From Neostapfia colusana (Eukaryota; Streptophyta; Magnoliopsida; Poales; Poaceae): DNA of 64,000 nucleotides. Location of the stretch: NCBI GenBank assembly GCA_030760725.1, contig JASWHV010000012.1, positions 79,930,968 to 79,994,967 on the forward strand, read 5' to 3'. Below the pieces are notes generated by a model that made no database searches, had not been told where the DNA came from, and saw only the letters and a program-made list of their open reading frames with translations. The translations under genes and the position numbers were made by a program. Shown in pieces: positions 12,243 to 22,022 of the stretch (position 1 is its first letter; each line of letters opens with the position of its first letter).

Positions 12243-15200
12243 CTATCTAAAACCAGGAGCTTTATTTTCCTTGATGAGCTGTCTGATCTCTTGTATCTTC
12301 TCATCATTCTTTTGGCCCTCTCGTATGTCTCGCTCGAGTGTGGAGTCCACTTCCATGGCGATGGCTTCACCACTATTTCCTAGACATAGATTGAGTCTTA
12401 TAACCTCATCCTTCAATTCTGCAGGCATGTCCTTCAAACTCAACTTATTGACCTGCACTTTCCGACTCAAAGCATCGGCCACGACGTTTGCTTTCCCGGG
12501 ATGATAGTTGATGCCCACATCAAAGTCATTGATTAGCTCTAACCATCTCCTTTGTCGGAGATTGAGATCTGGCTGTGTGAATATGTACTTCAAACTCTTA
12601 TGATCCGTATATATCTCTGTCCTCTTCCCCATCAAATAGTGCCGCCAAATTTTCAACGCGTGTACCACTGCGGCTAGTTCTAGGTCATGTGTAGGATAGT
12701 TCTTCTCGTGCTTCCGAAGCTGCCGGGATGCATAAGCCACGACATGCCCTTCTTGCATGAGAACACATCCCAACCCATTTCCAGAGGCATCGCAGTACAC
12801 TGTGAAATTCTTCTGCATATCTGGCATAACCAACACTGGGGCTGTTGTCAATCTCTTCTTTAACTCCTGAAAGCTCGTCTCGCACTGTGGCGTCCAGGTG
12901 AATGTGATTCCCTTCTCCAACAGTTTGGTGAGAGGTCTCGAGATCTTGGAGAATCCCTCAATAAACCGTCGATAGTATCCAGCCAATCCCAAAAAGCTTC
13001 GAACTTCCTCGACATTTTCAGGGGTTTTCCACTTCTGGATATCTTCGATTTTGGCGGGATCTACGGAGATTCCTCCCTCCGAGATTATATGTCCTAAAAA
13101 GGGAACTCTCTTCAGCCAAAACTCACACTTGCTCAACTTGGCATATAGTTGGTGTTCTCTCAGCCTCTGTAACACCAACCTTAGATGTTTCTCATGTTCT
13201 TCTTCATCTTTGGAGAAGACGAGAATATCATCTATGAAAACCACCACAAATTTGTCCAGATATTCCATGAATACCTTGTTCATGAGGTACATGAAATATG
13301 CCGGGGCATTGGTTAGCCCAAAAGGCATGACAGTGTATTCATACAGTCCGTACCGAGATACGAAAGCTGTCTTGGGAATATCTGATTGCCTTATCTTGAG
13401 TTGGTGGTACCCCGACCTGAGATCAATTTTCGAGAACACACAAGCTCCCCTCAACTGATCAAACAAGTCTTCAATGCGGGGTAATGGGTACTTGTTTTTG
13501 ATGGTTACCTCATTCAAGGCACGGTAATCCACGCATAACCTTTGGGTTCCGTCTTTCTTGGGCACAAATATCACCGGAGCTCCCCATGGTGAGGAACTAG
13601 GGCGAATATACCCCTTCTCCGTCAATTCTCTCAAATGATCCTTGAGCTCTTCTAGCTGCTTGGAGTCCATTCGATAAGGTCTCTTGTATATCGGGGCTGT
13701 TCCCGGTACTAGCTCAATTGCGAATTCCACGTCACGGTCGGGAGGCATACCTGGCAACTCCTCCGGAAAAACATCTGGATATTCCCTGATAGTCCTGATT
13801 TCCTCAACTTTCACTTCCACTTGATTTAATTTGATGTCCCTCCTAGGCTCGTGTATCGTTATGAACTTTACTCTTGTGCCATTGGGGTGAGTTAGTTCCA
13901 CTGTTCTGGTCGAACAATGGATGATTCCTTTATGTTTGGTCAACCAATCCATACCCAAAATAATATCTATCCCTTGTGAATCTATCACTATGAGGTTAGC
14001 AGTAAATACTACCCCATTAATGTCTAGGCTCACTTTGGGACACACTTGTCTTGTCCTTATTTCTCCACCTGGAGAGTTTACGGCTAGCATATGGTTCATT
14101 TGTGTGGTTGCTAGGTCATGCTTCTTAACAAACCCTTGAGCAATGAACGAGTGGGTAGCACCAGAATCAAACAGCAGAGTTGCAAGGTGTAAATTGGCAG
14201 GAAACTTACCAACTACCACGTCGGGTGCCTCTTGTGCTTCCTCCATAGTGACATGGTTCACCCGTCCTCTCAATACATTCTGCTGTTGTGGCGGCGCAGG
14301 CTTCTTCTTTGGGCATTTATGGGCGTAGTGCCGGACTTCACCACAGCTGAAACATTGCACCCCAATCTTAGATGCTTGGCCCTTGTTGTCTTGGGGTTGG
14401 TTTGGGGGTCCTTGCACTGCTGGTCGAGGTGGATATGCGGGGCGAGGCTGCTGCACAAACTGACGTTGCGGCTGTGCTGGTGCTGCGGGAGGCCTGTAGT
14501 TTGGGTTGTACCCTCTTGGTGCTGAATAGGGCGCCGCAGCACGGCTCGTCTGCCCCGTAGGTTGCTGCATCATACGTGGGCGGGTGTTGCTCCCTGAGGC
14601 TTGATGTGACCACCCAGCCTTCCTCTTATTCTCATTTTCCAGGGCCTTTAGCTTCCTTTCCACCACAAATGCTCTGTCCACCATCTTTTGAAAGCTTTCA
14701 TACTCATTTGAGGACATTGCACACTGCATTTCTGCGGTAAGCCCTTCCACGAAACAATCTTGTTTCTGCTCATCGGTCTCTATGTCTCGTGGAGCATAAC
14801 GGGATAATTGAGTGAATTTAGTGAGGTATTCCCTCACCGTCATGTTTCCCTGGTGCAGTCCCAGAAACTCTTTCCTCTTGTTTTTGAGTTCACCTCTTGG
14901 GATGTAGTGGTTGCGGAAGCTACGCTTGAACTCTTCCCAAGTGATGTTCTCAGGGTCATGATGGGCAGCCACGTAGGCGGTCCACCAATCAGCAGCAGGT
15001 CCTTGCAATTGATGAGAGGCAAACAGCACCCTTTCATATCCTTGGCACTGTATGATCCTCATCTTACTTTCAATGGTCTTCAGCCAATCATCTGCCTCCA
15101 GAGGTTCAGCAGCACTTGCAAACTTTGGAGGTTGAGTTCCTAGAAACTCACTCAACCTTGGTTGGCGTGGTGCAGCTTGTGGAGGTGGAACTTGATGCAA

Positions 15201-15380
15201 GTTGGCCACCACTTGAGTCAAGTTCTCGATGAGCTGATTTTGATTCTCCGGCATTTGGTGGAGAGGATCAACTTCTTCACGGCGACCACCCCTGTCCTGG
15301 CCTCCAGAAAGATGAGGGTTGCATGCCTCATCATTGTTGTTGGCGGGGTTGGTAGCACGTCCTTTTCCTCTTCCGGCCAT
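12243..15380 (-). CDS. element B gag-protease-RT-RNase H polyprotein
   Basis: 1045 aa from ATG 15380, which matches the aligned start in element D. Residues 1-60 are basic then acidic and open MAGRGKGR. The retrotransposon Gag domain is at about 85-215 (WWTAYVAAHHDPENITWEEF, FLGLHQGNMTVREYLTKF). A CCHC knuckle (CFSCGEVRHYAHKC) lies near 345. Aspartic protease (LLFDSGATHSFI) is near 405. RT follows at about 560-740 with FSKIDLRSGYHQ and VVFIDDILVFS both intact. RNase H (YCDASGNGLGCVLMQ, YTDHKSLKYIF) ends the frame. The frame stops at 12243 where element D reads through with Glu, so this is one point change from a full gag-pol. Expression is untested; methylation-based silencing is likely. Confidence 0.9.
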   Translation of the reverse strand: MAGRGKGRATNPANNNDEACNPHLSGGQDRGGRREEVDPLHQMPENQNQLIENLTQVVANLHQVPPPQAAPRQPRLSEFLGTQPPKFASAAEPLEADDWLKTIESKMRIIQCQGYERVLFASHQLQGPAADWWTAYVAAHHDPENITWEEFKRSFRNHYIPRGELKNKRKEFLGLHQGNMTVREYLTKFTQLSRYAPRDIETDEQKQDCFVEGLTAEMQCAMSSNEYESFQKMVDRAFVVERKLKALENENKRKAGWSHQASGSNTRPRMMQQPTGQTSRAAAPYSAPRGYNPNYRPPAAPAQPQRQFVQQPRPAYPPRPAVQGPPNQPQDNKGQASKIGVQCFSCGEVRHYAHKCPKKKPAPPQQQNVLRGRVNHVTMEEAQEAPDVVVGKFPANLHLATLLFDSGATHSFIAQGFVKKHDLATTQMNHMLAVNSPGGEIRTRQVCPKVSLDINGVVFTANLIVIDSQGIDIILGMDWLTKHKGIIHCSTRTVELTHPNGTRVKFITIHEPRRDIKLNQVEVKVEEIRTIREYPDVFPEELPGMPPDRDVEFAIELVPGTAPIYKRPYRMDSKQLEELKDHLRELTEKGYIRPSSSPWGAPVIFVPKKDGTQRLCVDYRALNEVTIKNKYPLPRIEDLFDQLRGACVFSKIDLRSGYHQLKIRQSDIPKTAFVSRYGLYEYTVMPFGLTNAPAYFMYLMNKVFMEYLDKFVVVFIDDILVFSKDEEEHEKHLRLVLQRLREHQLYAKLSKCEFWLKRVPFLGHIISEGGISVDPAKIEDIQKWKTPENVEEVRSFLGLAGYYRRFIEGFSKISRPLTKLLEKGITFTWTPQCETSFQELKKRLTTAPVLVMPDMQKNFTVYCDASGNGLGCVLMQEGHVVAYASRQLRKHEKNYPTHDLELAAVVHALKIWRHYLMGKRTEIYTDHKSLKYIFTQPDLNLRQRRWLELINDFDVGINYHPGKANVVADALSRKVQVNKLSLKDMPAELKDEVIRLNLCLGNSGEAIAMEVDSTLERDIREGQKNDEKIQEIRQLIKENKAPGFR

Positions 15381-15681
15381 CTGGCAGAATCAACAAATGT
15401 TAATTTGATATCATTTAGTATCATCCTACTACTTTCATTTGTGTGTACTTTGAGGTGTTAAGGCGTTGTTAAAATTTTACTAGGATTTATATCTCACACC
15501 AAATAAATGTACTATTATTTCCTGTGGGTTCACACACCAAAGCAAAACAATCTGAAGACGAGGCTGTGGACAATTGCTCATGGCTTCCACAACTCACATC
15601 ACACACCAAGCATTATCACACCATTAACTACGTAACGACTCGACTACTCGACCTCTTGCTAGCTAAGGGAAAGACTCTACA
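15381..15681 (-). other. spacer between extra ORF and gag, with acceptor-like end
   Basis: About 300 bases without a coding frame. On the minus strand it ends tttgttgattctgccag directly at the gag ATG, which fits a 3' splice site. Element D has the same arrangement (acattggttgattctaccag). Confidence 0.5.
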
Positions 15682-16461
15682 CTACTCGTCCTCTTGAGCT
15701 GGCTCCTCGGGATCTTCCTCCTCATTTCGGCTACCTTCTGACTCTGCTTTGGGTGGGGAGGCTGCTGGTGGAGAAGTGCGACGACGCCTGATTGTTCGGC
15801 GATCCGGGGAGTCAGGAGTCCATGGATCACTCACAGTGACACACAGTTCATTCCCATCTCCTCTTTCTCTCGCCTTTAAGCAAGCTCGCAGCAACGCCTC
15901 CGTTTCCTTCAGGGTGTCTCGGACATCCTGAAGCTCTTGTTGACACTCCTGCAGTCGAGTGCTGAGCATAGCAGCATCCTCCAAGCACAAGTCCATGTGC
16001 TCATGGGAAGTCCCTTGCTGCACCGGTGGGTACTTGTACTCCGTGGTACCACTCTCACGTTGGAGGACATACATGTACTCAGTTTTGTCCAAGTGGCGAC
16101 GATAGATGTGACTCTGGCAGGTGATGGCCTCCCAGGTGACATCTTTCTCCGCATCAACTTGTGTTGCTCGACAAGCTGGGGAGTGGTGAATCTTAAGCAG
16201 CTGATTCTCGTGTATAATCCTCATCTCCAAACTCCATTCTTCCCTCTTCTCACGGATGGTCCTGGTGGAGTTATAGTGGATGATTAGCTTGCCCGTATTG
16301 CCTGCGGCTTCGAGCATACGTCGAAGACGGCGCAACAAATCTCCTACTGCCAATCCGTAGGAAAGGTACGTCACTGGACGACTCTCCTCTCTTTCGGCAA
16401 GGGCAACTACGGGAACTCTCCCTCCTGTGGACTTACGAGCGGTGCGAATCATGCGAACCAT
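15682..16461 (-). CDS. extra ORF of element B with histone H3-like N-terminus
   Basis: A 259-aa open frame between PBS and gag, starting at ATG 16461. No retrotransposon domain is recognised. Residues 1-17, MVRMIRTARKSTGGRVP, align without gaps to the histone H3 tail from the start codon, with TARKSTGG identical to H3 6-13. Lys9 is kept, Lys4 is replaced by Ile and Lys14 by Arg. The middle (about 30-140) looks globular and is rich in charged and aromatic residues (VTYLSYGLAVGDLLRRL, DVTWEAITCQSHIYRRH). Residues about 150-195 suit a coiled coil (STRLQECQQELQDVRDTLKE). The tail is low-complexity, with a basic RRTIRRRR stretch that could be a nuclear signal and an acidic end. Only the tail of the element D copy survives (about 17169-17210). 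The ORF is clear; the role is unknown, and chromatin targeting or H3 mimicry is inference. Confidence 0.75.
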   Translation of the reverse strand: MVRMIRTARKSTGGRVPVVALAEREESRPVTYLSYGLAVGDLLRRLRRMLEAAGNTGKLIIHYNSTRTIREKREEWSLEMRIIHENQLLKIHHSPACRATQVDAEKDVTWEAITCQSHIYRRHLDKTEYMYVLQRESGTTEYKYPPVQQGTSHEHMDLCLEDAAMLSTRLQECQQELQDVRDTLKETEALLRACLKARERGDGNELCVTVSDPWTPDSPDRRTIRRRRTSPPAASPPKAESEGSRNEEEDPEEPAQEDE

Positions 16462-16656
16462 CTAAAACAAAAGAATTTAAAATTAGGTTAGATAAATTCT
16501 CAAACAAAAATCCTATTTTGAATGAAAGTTGGGGTAAGATGAAGAAAATGACTCCTTTAATAACACTTTTCCACCCACACCTTGGAAAATAGTTTTTAAG
16601 AAAATAGGGCCCTTAAATACGTCCATTTCTACCTAGGTCCACGTTCCTACGGGCAA
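16462..16656 (-). other. element B leader between PBS and extra ORF
   Basis: Untranslated leader on the minus strand, AT-rich, with no gene seen. Confidence 0.6.
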
Positions 16657-16673
16657 CCTTGGCTCTGATACCA
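16657..16673 (-). other. primer-binding site of element B
   Basis: The minus strand reads tggtatcagagccaagg, complementary to the 3' end of plant initiator tRNA-Met, four bases after the LTR end. Confidence 0.92.
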
Positions 16674-16677
16674 CCTC

Positions 16678-17168
16678 TGTCACACCCGGTTTTTCCGAAG
16701 AACAACCAAGTGAATATCACATGTATGCCAGGATCATTTTCTCATACATGTGATGACAAATAGTGAAGCATCATTTATTACAAGCCAGGTATCGAATATA
16801 AGTAAGTCTTACATAGTAAATGTCTCGATGGACAATTAATAAGTTCATCACAAGTAAATAAACTAGCAGCGGAATATTATTCTTTAGGGCTCCATCACAG
16901 GCGTTGCTCGGGGGTCTTCATGAACCTAAAAATCTTCCTCGGGTCCAAAATCTTGGTCATTATACACCACCTCATTATCTTGACCTGAGCAGCAATATAA
17001 ACCAACAAATATGCAAGGTTGAGTACCAATGGTACTCAGCAAGTGTGGGAAAATTTTATCATGCACGGCTAGAACAAGGAGAGGTTGAACTCATGGTTAA
17101 AGCACTACGCAATTAATACCTATCATCTTAGCTTATTAAGCACCTACGTTATTATACAGGTGAAATGG
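16678..17168 (-). repeat. truncated 5' LTR of element B
   Basis: The last ~490 bases of the LTR, next to the PBS. Compared with 7452-7942 I count four substitutions and no indels. Beyond acaggtgaaatggt the sequence switches to the extra-ORF tail of element D. Confidence 0.9.
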
Positions 17169-17172
17169 TGAG
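17163..17172. other. deletion junction between elements B and D
   Basis: Left of the junction is element B LTR; right of it is the plus-strand leader of element D. The LTR reads ggtgaaatggtcccaa and the leader reads ccgaaatgaggagg, so GAAATG is shared at the join, which fits a microhomology deletion. Confidence 0.7.
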
Positions 17173-17510
17173 GAAGATCCCGAGGAGCCAGCTCAAGAAA
17201 ACGAGTAGCGTAGAGCCTTTCCCTTAAATTAGAAGGATGTCGAGTAGTCGAGTCGTTACGTAGTTAATGGTGTGTTAATGCTTGGTGTGTGACGTGAGTT
17301 GTGGAAACCATGAGCAATTGTCCACAGCCTCGTCTTTAGATTGTTTTGCTTTGGTGTGTGAACCCACATGAAATAATAGTGCATCTATTTGGTGTGAGAT
17401 ATGAACCCTTGTAAAAGTATAACAAAGCCTCAACACTTCAATGTACAAACAAATGAAAGTAGTAAGATGATACTAAATGCTTTCAAATTAACATTGGTTG
17501 ATTCTACCAG

Positions 17511-18615
17511 ATGGCCGGAAGAGGAAAAGGACGTGCTGCCAACCCCGCCAACAACAACGATGAGGCACAACCCTCATCATTCTGGAGGCCAGGACCGGGG
17601 TGGTCGCCGTGAAGGAGTTGATCCCCTCCACCAAATGCTGGAGAATCAGAATCAGCTCATCCAGAACTTGACTCAAGTGGTGGCCAACTTGCATTAAGTT
17701 CCACCTCCACAAGTTGCACCACGCCAACCAAGGTTGAGTGAGTTTCTAGGAACTCAACCTCTAAAGTTTGCAAGTGCTGCTGAACCTCTGGAGGCAGATG
17801 ATTGGCTGAAGACCATTGAAAGTAAGATGAGGATTATACAGTGCCAAGGGTATGAGAGGGTGATGTTTGCTTCTCATCAATTGCATGGACCTGCTGCTGA
17901 TTGGTGGACCGCCTACGTGGCCGCCCATCATGACCCTGAGAACATCACTTGGGAAGAGTTCAAGCGTAGCTTCCGCAACCATTACATCCCAAGAGGTGAA
18001 CTCAAAAACAAGAGGAAGGAGTTTTTAGGACTGCAGCAGGGGAACATGACGGTGAGGGAATACCTCACTAAATTTACTCAACTATCCCGTTATGCCCCAC
18101 GAGACATAGAGACTGATGAGCAGAAACAAGATTGTTTCATGGAAGGACTTACCGCGGAGATGCAGTGTGCAATGTCCTCAAATGAGTATGAAAGCTTCCA
18201 AAAGATGGTGGACAGAGCATTTGTGGTAGAAAGGAAGCTAAAGGCCTTGGAAAATGAGAATAAGAGGAAGGCCGGGTGGTCACATCAAGCCTCAGGGAGC
18301 AACACCCGCCCACGAATGATGCAGCAACCACCAGGGGCAGACGAACCGTGCTGCGGTACCCTACTCAGCACCAAGAGGGTACAACCCAAACTACAGGCCT
18401 CCGGCAGCACCAGCACAGCCGCAACGTCAGTTTGTGCAGCAGCCTCGCCCCGCATATCCACCTCGACCAGCAGTGCAAGGACCCCCAAACCAACCCCAAG
18501 ACAACAAAAGCCAGGCACCTAAGGCTGGGGTGCAATGTTTTAGCTGCGGTGAAGTGGGCACTACGCCCGCAAATGCCCAAAGAAGAAGCTCGCGCATCCA
18601 CAACAGCAGAATGTA
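17511..18615 (+). pseudogene. element D gag remnant
   Basis: ATG 17511 gives MAGRGKGRA as in element B. A two-base loss near 17556 shifts the frame. A TAA at 17695 replaces the Gln seen in B (LHQVPPP). The Gag core 17734-18320 is nearly identical to B (LGTQPLKFASAAEPLEADDW). An extra base near 18330 shifts the frame again, and a missing base near 18562 breaks the zinc knuckle after CFSCGEVG. It cannot make Gag. Confidence 0.85.
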
Positions 18616-20256
18616 ATGAGAGGACGGGTGAACCACGTCACTATGGAGGAAGCACAAGATGCACCCGACGTGGTAGTTGGTAAGTTTCCTGCCAATTTAC
18701 ACCTTGCAACCCTGCTGTTTGATTCTGGTGCTACCCACTCGTTTATTGCTCAAGGGTTTGGTAAGAAGTATGACCTAGCAACAACACAAATGAACCATAT
18801 CCTAGCCGTAAACTCTCCAGGTGGAGAAATAAGGACAAGACAAGCGTGTCCCAAGGTGAATTTAGACATTAATGGGGTAGTGTTTACTGCTAACCTCATA
18901 GTGATAGATTCCCAAGGGATCGATATTATTTTGGGCATGGATTGGTTGACCAAACATAAGGGAATCATTCATTGTTCGATCAGAACGGTGGAACTAACTC
19001 ACCATAGTGGCACAAGAGTAAAGTTCATAACAATACACGAGCCTAGGAGGGACATTAAATTAAATCAAGTTGAGGTGAAAGTTGAGGAAATTAGGACTAT
19101 CAGGAAATATCCAGACGTTTTTCCGGAAGAATTGCCAGGTATGTCTCCCGATCGTGAATTGGAATGCGCAATTGAACTAGTGCCTGGAACAACCCCGATA
19201 TACAAGAGACCTTATCGGATGGACTCCAAGCAGCTGGAAGAACTCAAGGATCATATGAGAGAATTGTCGGAGAAGGGGTATATTCGTCCTAGTTCCTCAC
19301 CATGGGGAGCTCCGGTGATATTTGTGCCCAAGAAGGACGGAACCCAAAGGTTATGCGTGGATTACCGTGCTTTGAATGAGGTAACCATCAAGAACAAGTA
19401 CCCATTATCTCGCATTGAAGACTTGTTTGATCAGTTGAGGGGAGCTTGTGTGTTCTCGAAAATTGATCTCAGGTCGGGATACCATCAACTCAAGATAAGG
19501 CAATCTGATATTCCCAAGACAGCTTTCGTATCTCGGTACGGACTGTATGAATACACCGTCATGCCTTTCGGGCTAACTAATGCCCCGACATACTTCATGT
19601 ATATCATGAACAAGGTATTCATGGAATATCTGGACAAATTTGTGGTGGTTTTCATAGATGACATTCTCGTCTTCTCCAAAGATGAAGAAGAACATGAGAA
19701 ACATCTAAGGTTGGTGTTGCAAAGGCTGAGAGAACACCAACTATATGCTAAGTTGAGCAAGTGTGAGTTTTGGCTGAAGAGAGTTCCCTTCTTAGGACAT
19801 ATAATCTCAGAGGGAGGAATCTCCGTAGATCCCGCCAAAATCGAGGATATACAGAAGTGGAAGACCCTTGAAAATGTCGGGGAAGTTCGAAGCTTCTTGG
19901 GATTGGCTGGATACTATCGACGGTTTATCGAGGGATTCTCTAAGATCTCGAGGCCCCTCACTAAACTGTTGGAGAAGGGAATCACATTCACATGGACGCC
20001 GCAGTGCGAGACGAGTTTTCAGGAGCTAAAGAAGATATTGACAACAGCCCCAGTGTTGGTTATGCCAGATATGCAGAAGAATTTCACAGTGTACTGCGAT
20101 GCCTCTGGAAATGGGTTGAGATGTGTTCTCATGCAAGAAGGGCATGTCGTGGCATATGCATCCCGGCAGCTTCGGAAGCACGAGAATAACTATCCTACAC
20201 ATGACCTAGAACTAGCCGCAGTGGTACACGCGTTGAAAATTTGGCGGCACTATTGA
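18616..20256 (+). pseudogene. element D protease and RT
   Basis: Open for 546 codons: protease (LLFDSGATHSFI), RT (FSKIDLRSGYHQ, VVFIDDILVFS) and the start of RNase H (YCDASGNGLRCVLMQ). A one-base loss in a T run near 20250 (cactattgatgg, against cactatttgatgg in B) ends the frame and moves the rest to another frame. Confidence 0.85.
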
Positions 20257-21977
20257 TGGGGAAGAGGACCGAGATATATACGGATCATAAGAGTTTGAAG
20301 TACATATTCACACAGCCAGATCTCAACCTCAGACAAAGGAGATGGTTAGAGCTAATCAATGACTTTGATGTAGGCATCAACTATCATCCTGAGAAAGCAA
20401 ACGTCGTGGCCGATGCTTTAAGTCGGAAAGTGCAGGTCAATAAGTTGAGCTTGAAGGAAATGCCTACAGAATTGAAGGACGAGGTTATAAGTCTCAATCT
20501 ATGTCTAGTTAATAGTGGTGAGGCCATCGCCATGGAAGTGGACTCCACACTAGAGCGAGACATACGCGAGGGTCAAAAGAATGATGAGAAGATACAGGAA
20601 ATCAGGCAACTCATCAAGGAAAATAAAGCTCCAGGTTTCAGAGAGGATGAACAAGGTACGGTGTGGCACGGGAAAAGGATCTGTGTGCCTGAAGTAAAGG
20701 AGATCCGTGAATTGATTTTGAAGGAGGTTCACGATTCCAACTATTCCATTCATCCTGGAAGTATGAAGATGTACCAGGACCTCAAGGGCAGGTATTGGTG
20801 GTATGGCATGAAGCGAGATGTCGCGGAACATGTTGCCCTATGTGACACATGTCAGTTGGTGAAAGCAGAACATCAACGACCCGCGGGATTATTGCAACCA
20901 CTCAAAGTGCCTGAATGGAAATGGGAAGAAATCAGCATTGATTTCATCGTGGGATTGCCTAGGACCCAATCAGGATATGATTCAATATGGGTCATCATTG
21001 ATAGGCGAACCAAGGTAGCACATTTCATCCCCGTGAAGGAAAGCTACAGCGGATCCAAATTGGCAGAGTTGTACATGTCAAGGATCGTGTGTTACCATGG
21101 AGTGCCAAAGAAGATTGTGTCGGGTCGAGGGACACAGTTCACCTCAAGGTTCTGGCAGAAGTTGAACGAAACCATGGGAACCCATCTGAACTTTAGTTCT
21201 GCCTATCATCCCCAAACTGACGGGCAGACGAAAAGAACCAATCAGATCCTTGAAGATATGCTAAGGGCATGTGCACTCAAAAACAATAGGAGTTGGGACA
21301 AGAACCTACCGTATGCGGAGTTTTCTTATAACAACAGCTATCAAGCTAGTATGAAGATGTCACCGTTTGAAGCTTTGTACGGGAGGAAGTGCAGAACTCC
21401 CCTATTTTGGAATCAAATGGGGGAAAGTAAAGTGTTTGGTCCAGAAGTACTACAAGAAGCCGAGGCGGAGGTAAGGGAAATTCGCAACAATTTGAGGATA
21501 GCACAGACACGCCAAAAGAGTTATGCTGATGTACGAAGAAGAGAGCTCGTTTTCAACGTGGGAGACTATGTTTATCTCAAGGTGTCCCCTATCCGAGGAC
21601 TTCGTCGGTTCAAGGTGAAAGGGAAGTTGTCACCTCGATACATCGGACCCTTTCAAGTTTTGGAGAGGAAAGGCGAAGTGGCGTATCAACTAGAGTTACC
21701 AGCTCGTCTATCGGATGTGCACGATGTATTCCATGTGTCACAACTCAAGAAATGCCTGAGAACGCCTGAAGAGGTGTTACCCATGAATGAAGTGGATGTA
21801 GCTGAAGATTTGTCTTATGCCGAGCAACCATACAAGATCTTGGAGACAATAGAACGCCTCACCCGAAATAAAAGAATCCGGATGTGTAAGGTACAGTGGA
21901 AGCATCACTCAGAAGAGGAAGCCACCTGGGAGCGGGAAGATGAGCTCAAGGCACAATTTCCGGAATTGTTTTCTTAG
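20257..21977 (+). pseudogene. element D RNase H end and integrase
   Basis: Continues in a shifted frame with YTDHKSLKYIF, the integrase zinc-binding region and the core. Two catalytic acids are gone: Gly at 21123-21125 (IVSGRGTQF; B has Asp) and Lys at 21231-21233 (DGQTKRTNQ; B has Glu). The chromodomain-like end EEATWEREDELKAQFP is kept. Integrase activity is not expected. Confidence 0.88.
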
Positions 21978-22005
21978 AAACACCAATCTCGAGGACGAGA
22001 TTTCT

Positions 22006-22022
22006 TTTAAGGGGGGTAGAGG
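22006..22022 (+). other. polypurine tract of element D
   Basis: tttaaggggggtagagg lies directly before the TG of the 3' LTR. Confidence 0.85.

Larger units (their letters stand above)
7452..17168 (-). mobile_element. element B: minus-strand Tekay-type Gypsy element
   Basis: In minus orientation the order is a partial 5' LTR (16678-17168), PBS (16657-16673), an extra ORF (15682-16461), gag-protease-RT-RNase H (12243-15380), integrase with chromodomain-like end (10914-12242), polypurine tract and a full 3' LTR (7452-10868, 3417 bp). It was inserted into the element A 5' LTR. The two LTRs can be compared over ~490 bases, where I count four differences, so insertion was recent. The far part of its 5' LTR was lost in the deletion at 17163-17172. 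One premature stop separates RNase H from integrase. Confidence 0.9.

Noticed and set aside
16657..16673. tRNA-Met gene fragments at tggtatcagagcc sites
   Set aside because: They are primer-binding sites next to LTR ends, not tRNA genes.
7678..17116. Identical 70-codon frames at 7678-7890 and 16904-17116
   Set aside because: Both lie in element B LTRs; identity reflects LTR duplication, not coding selection.
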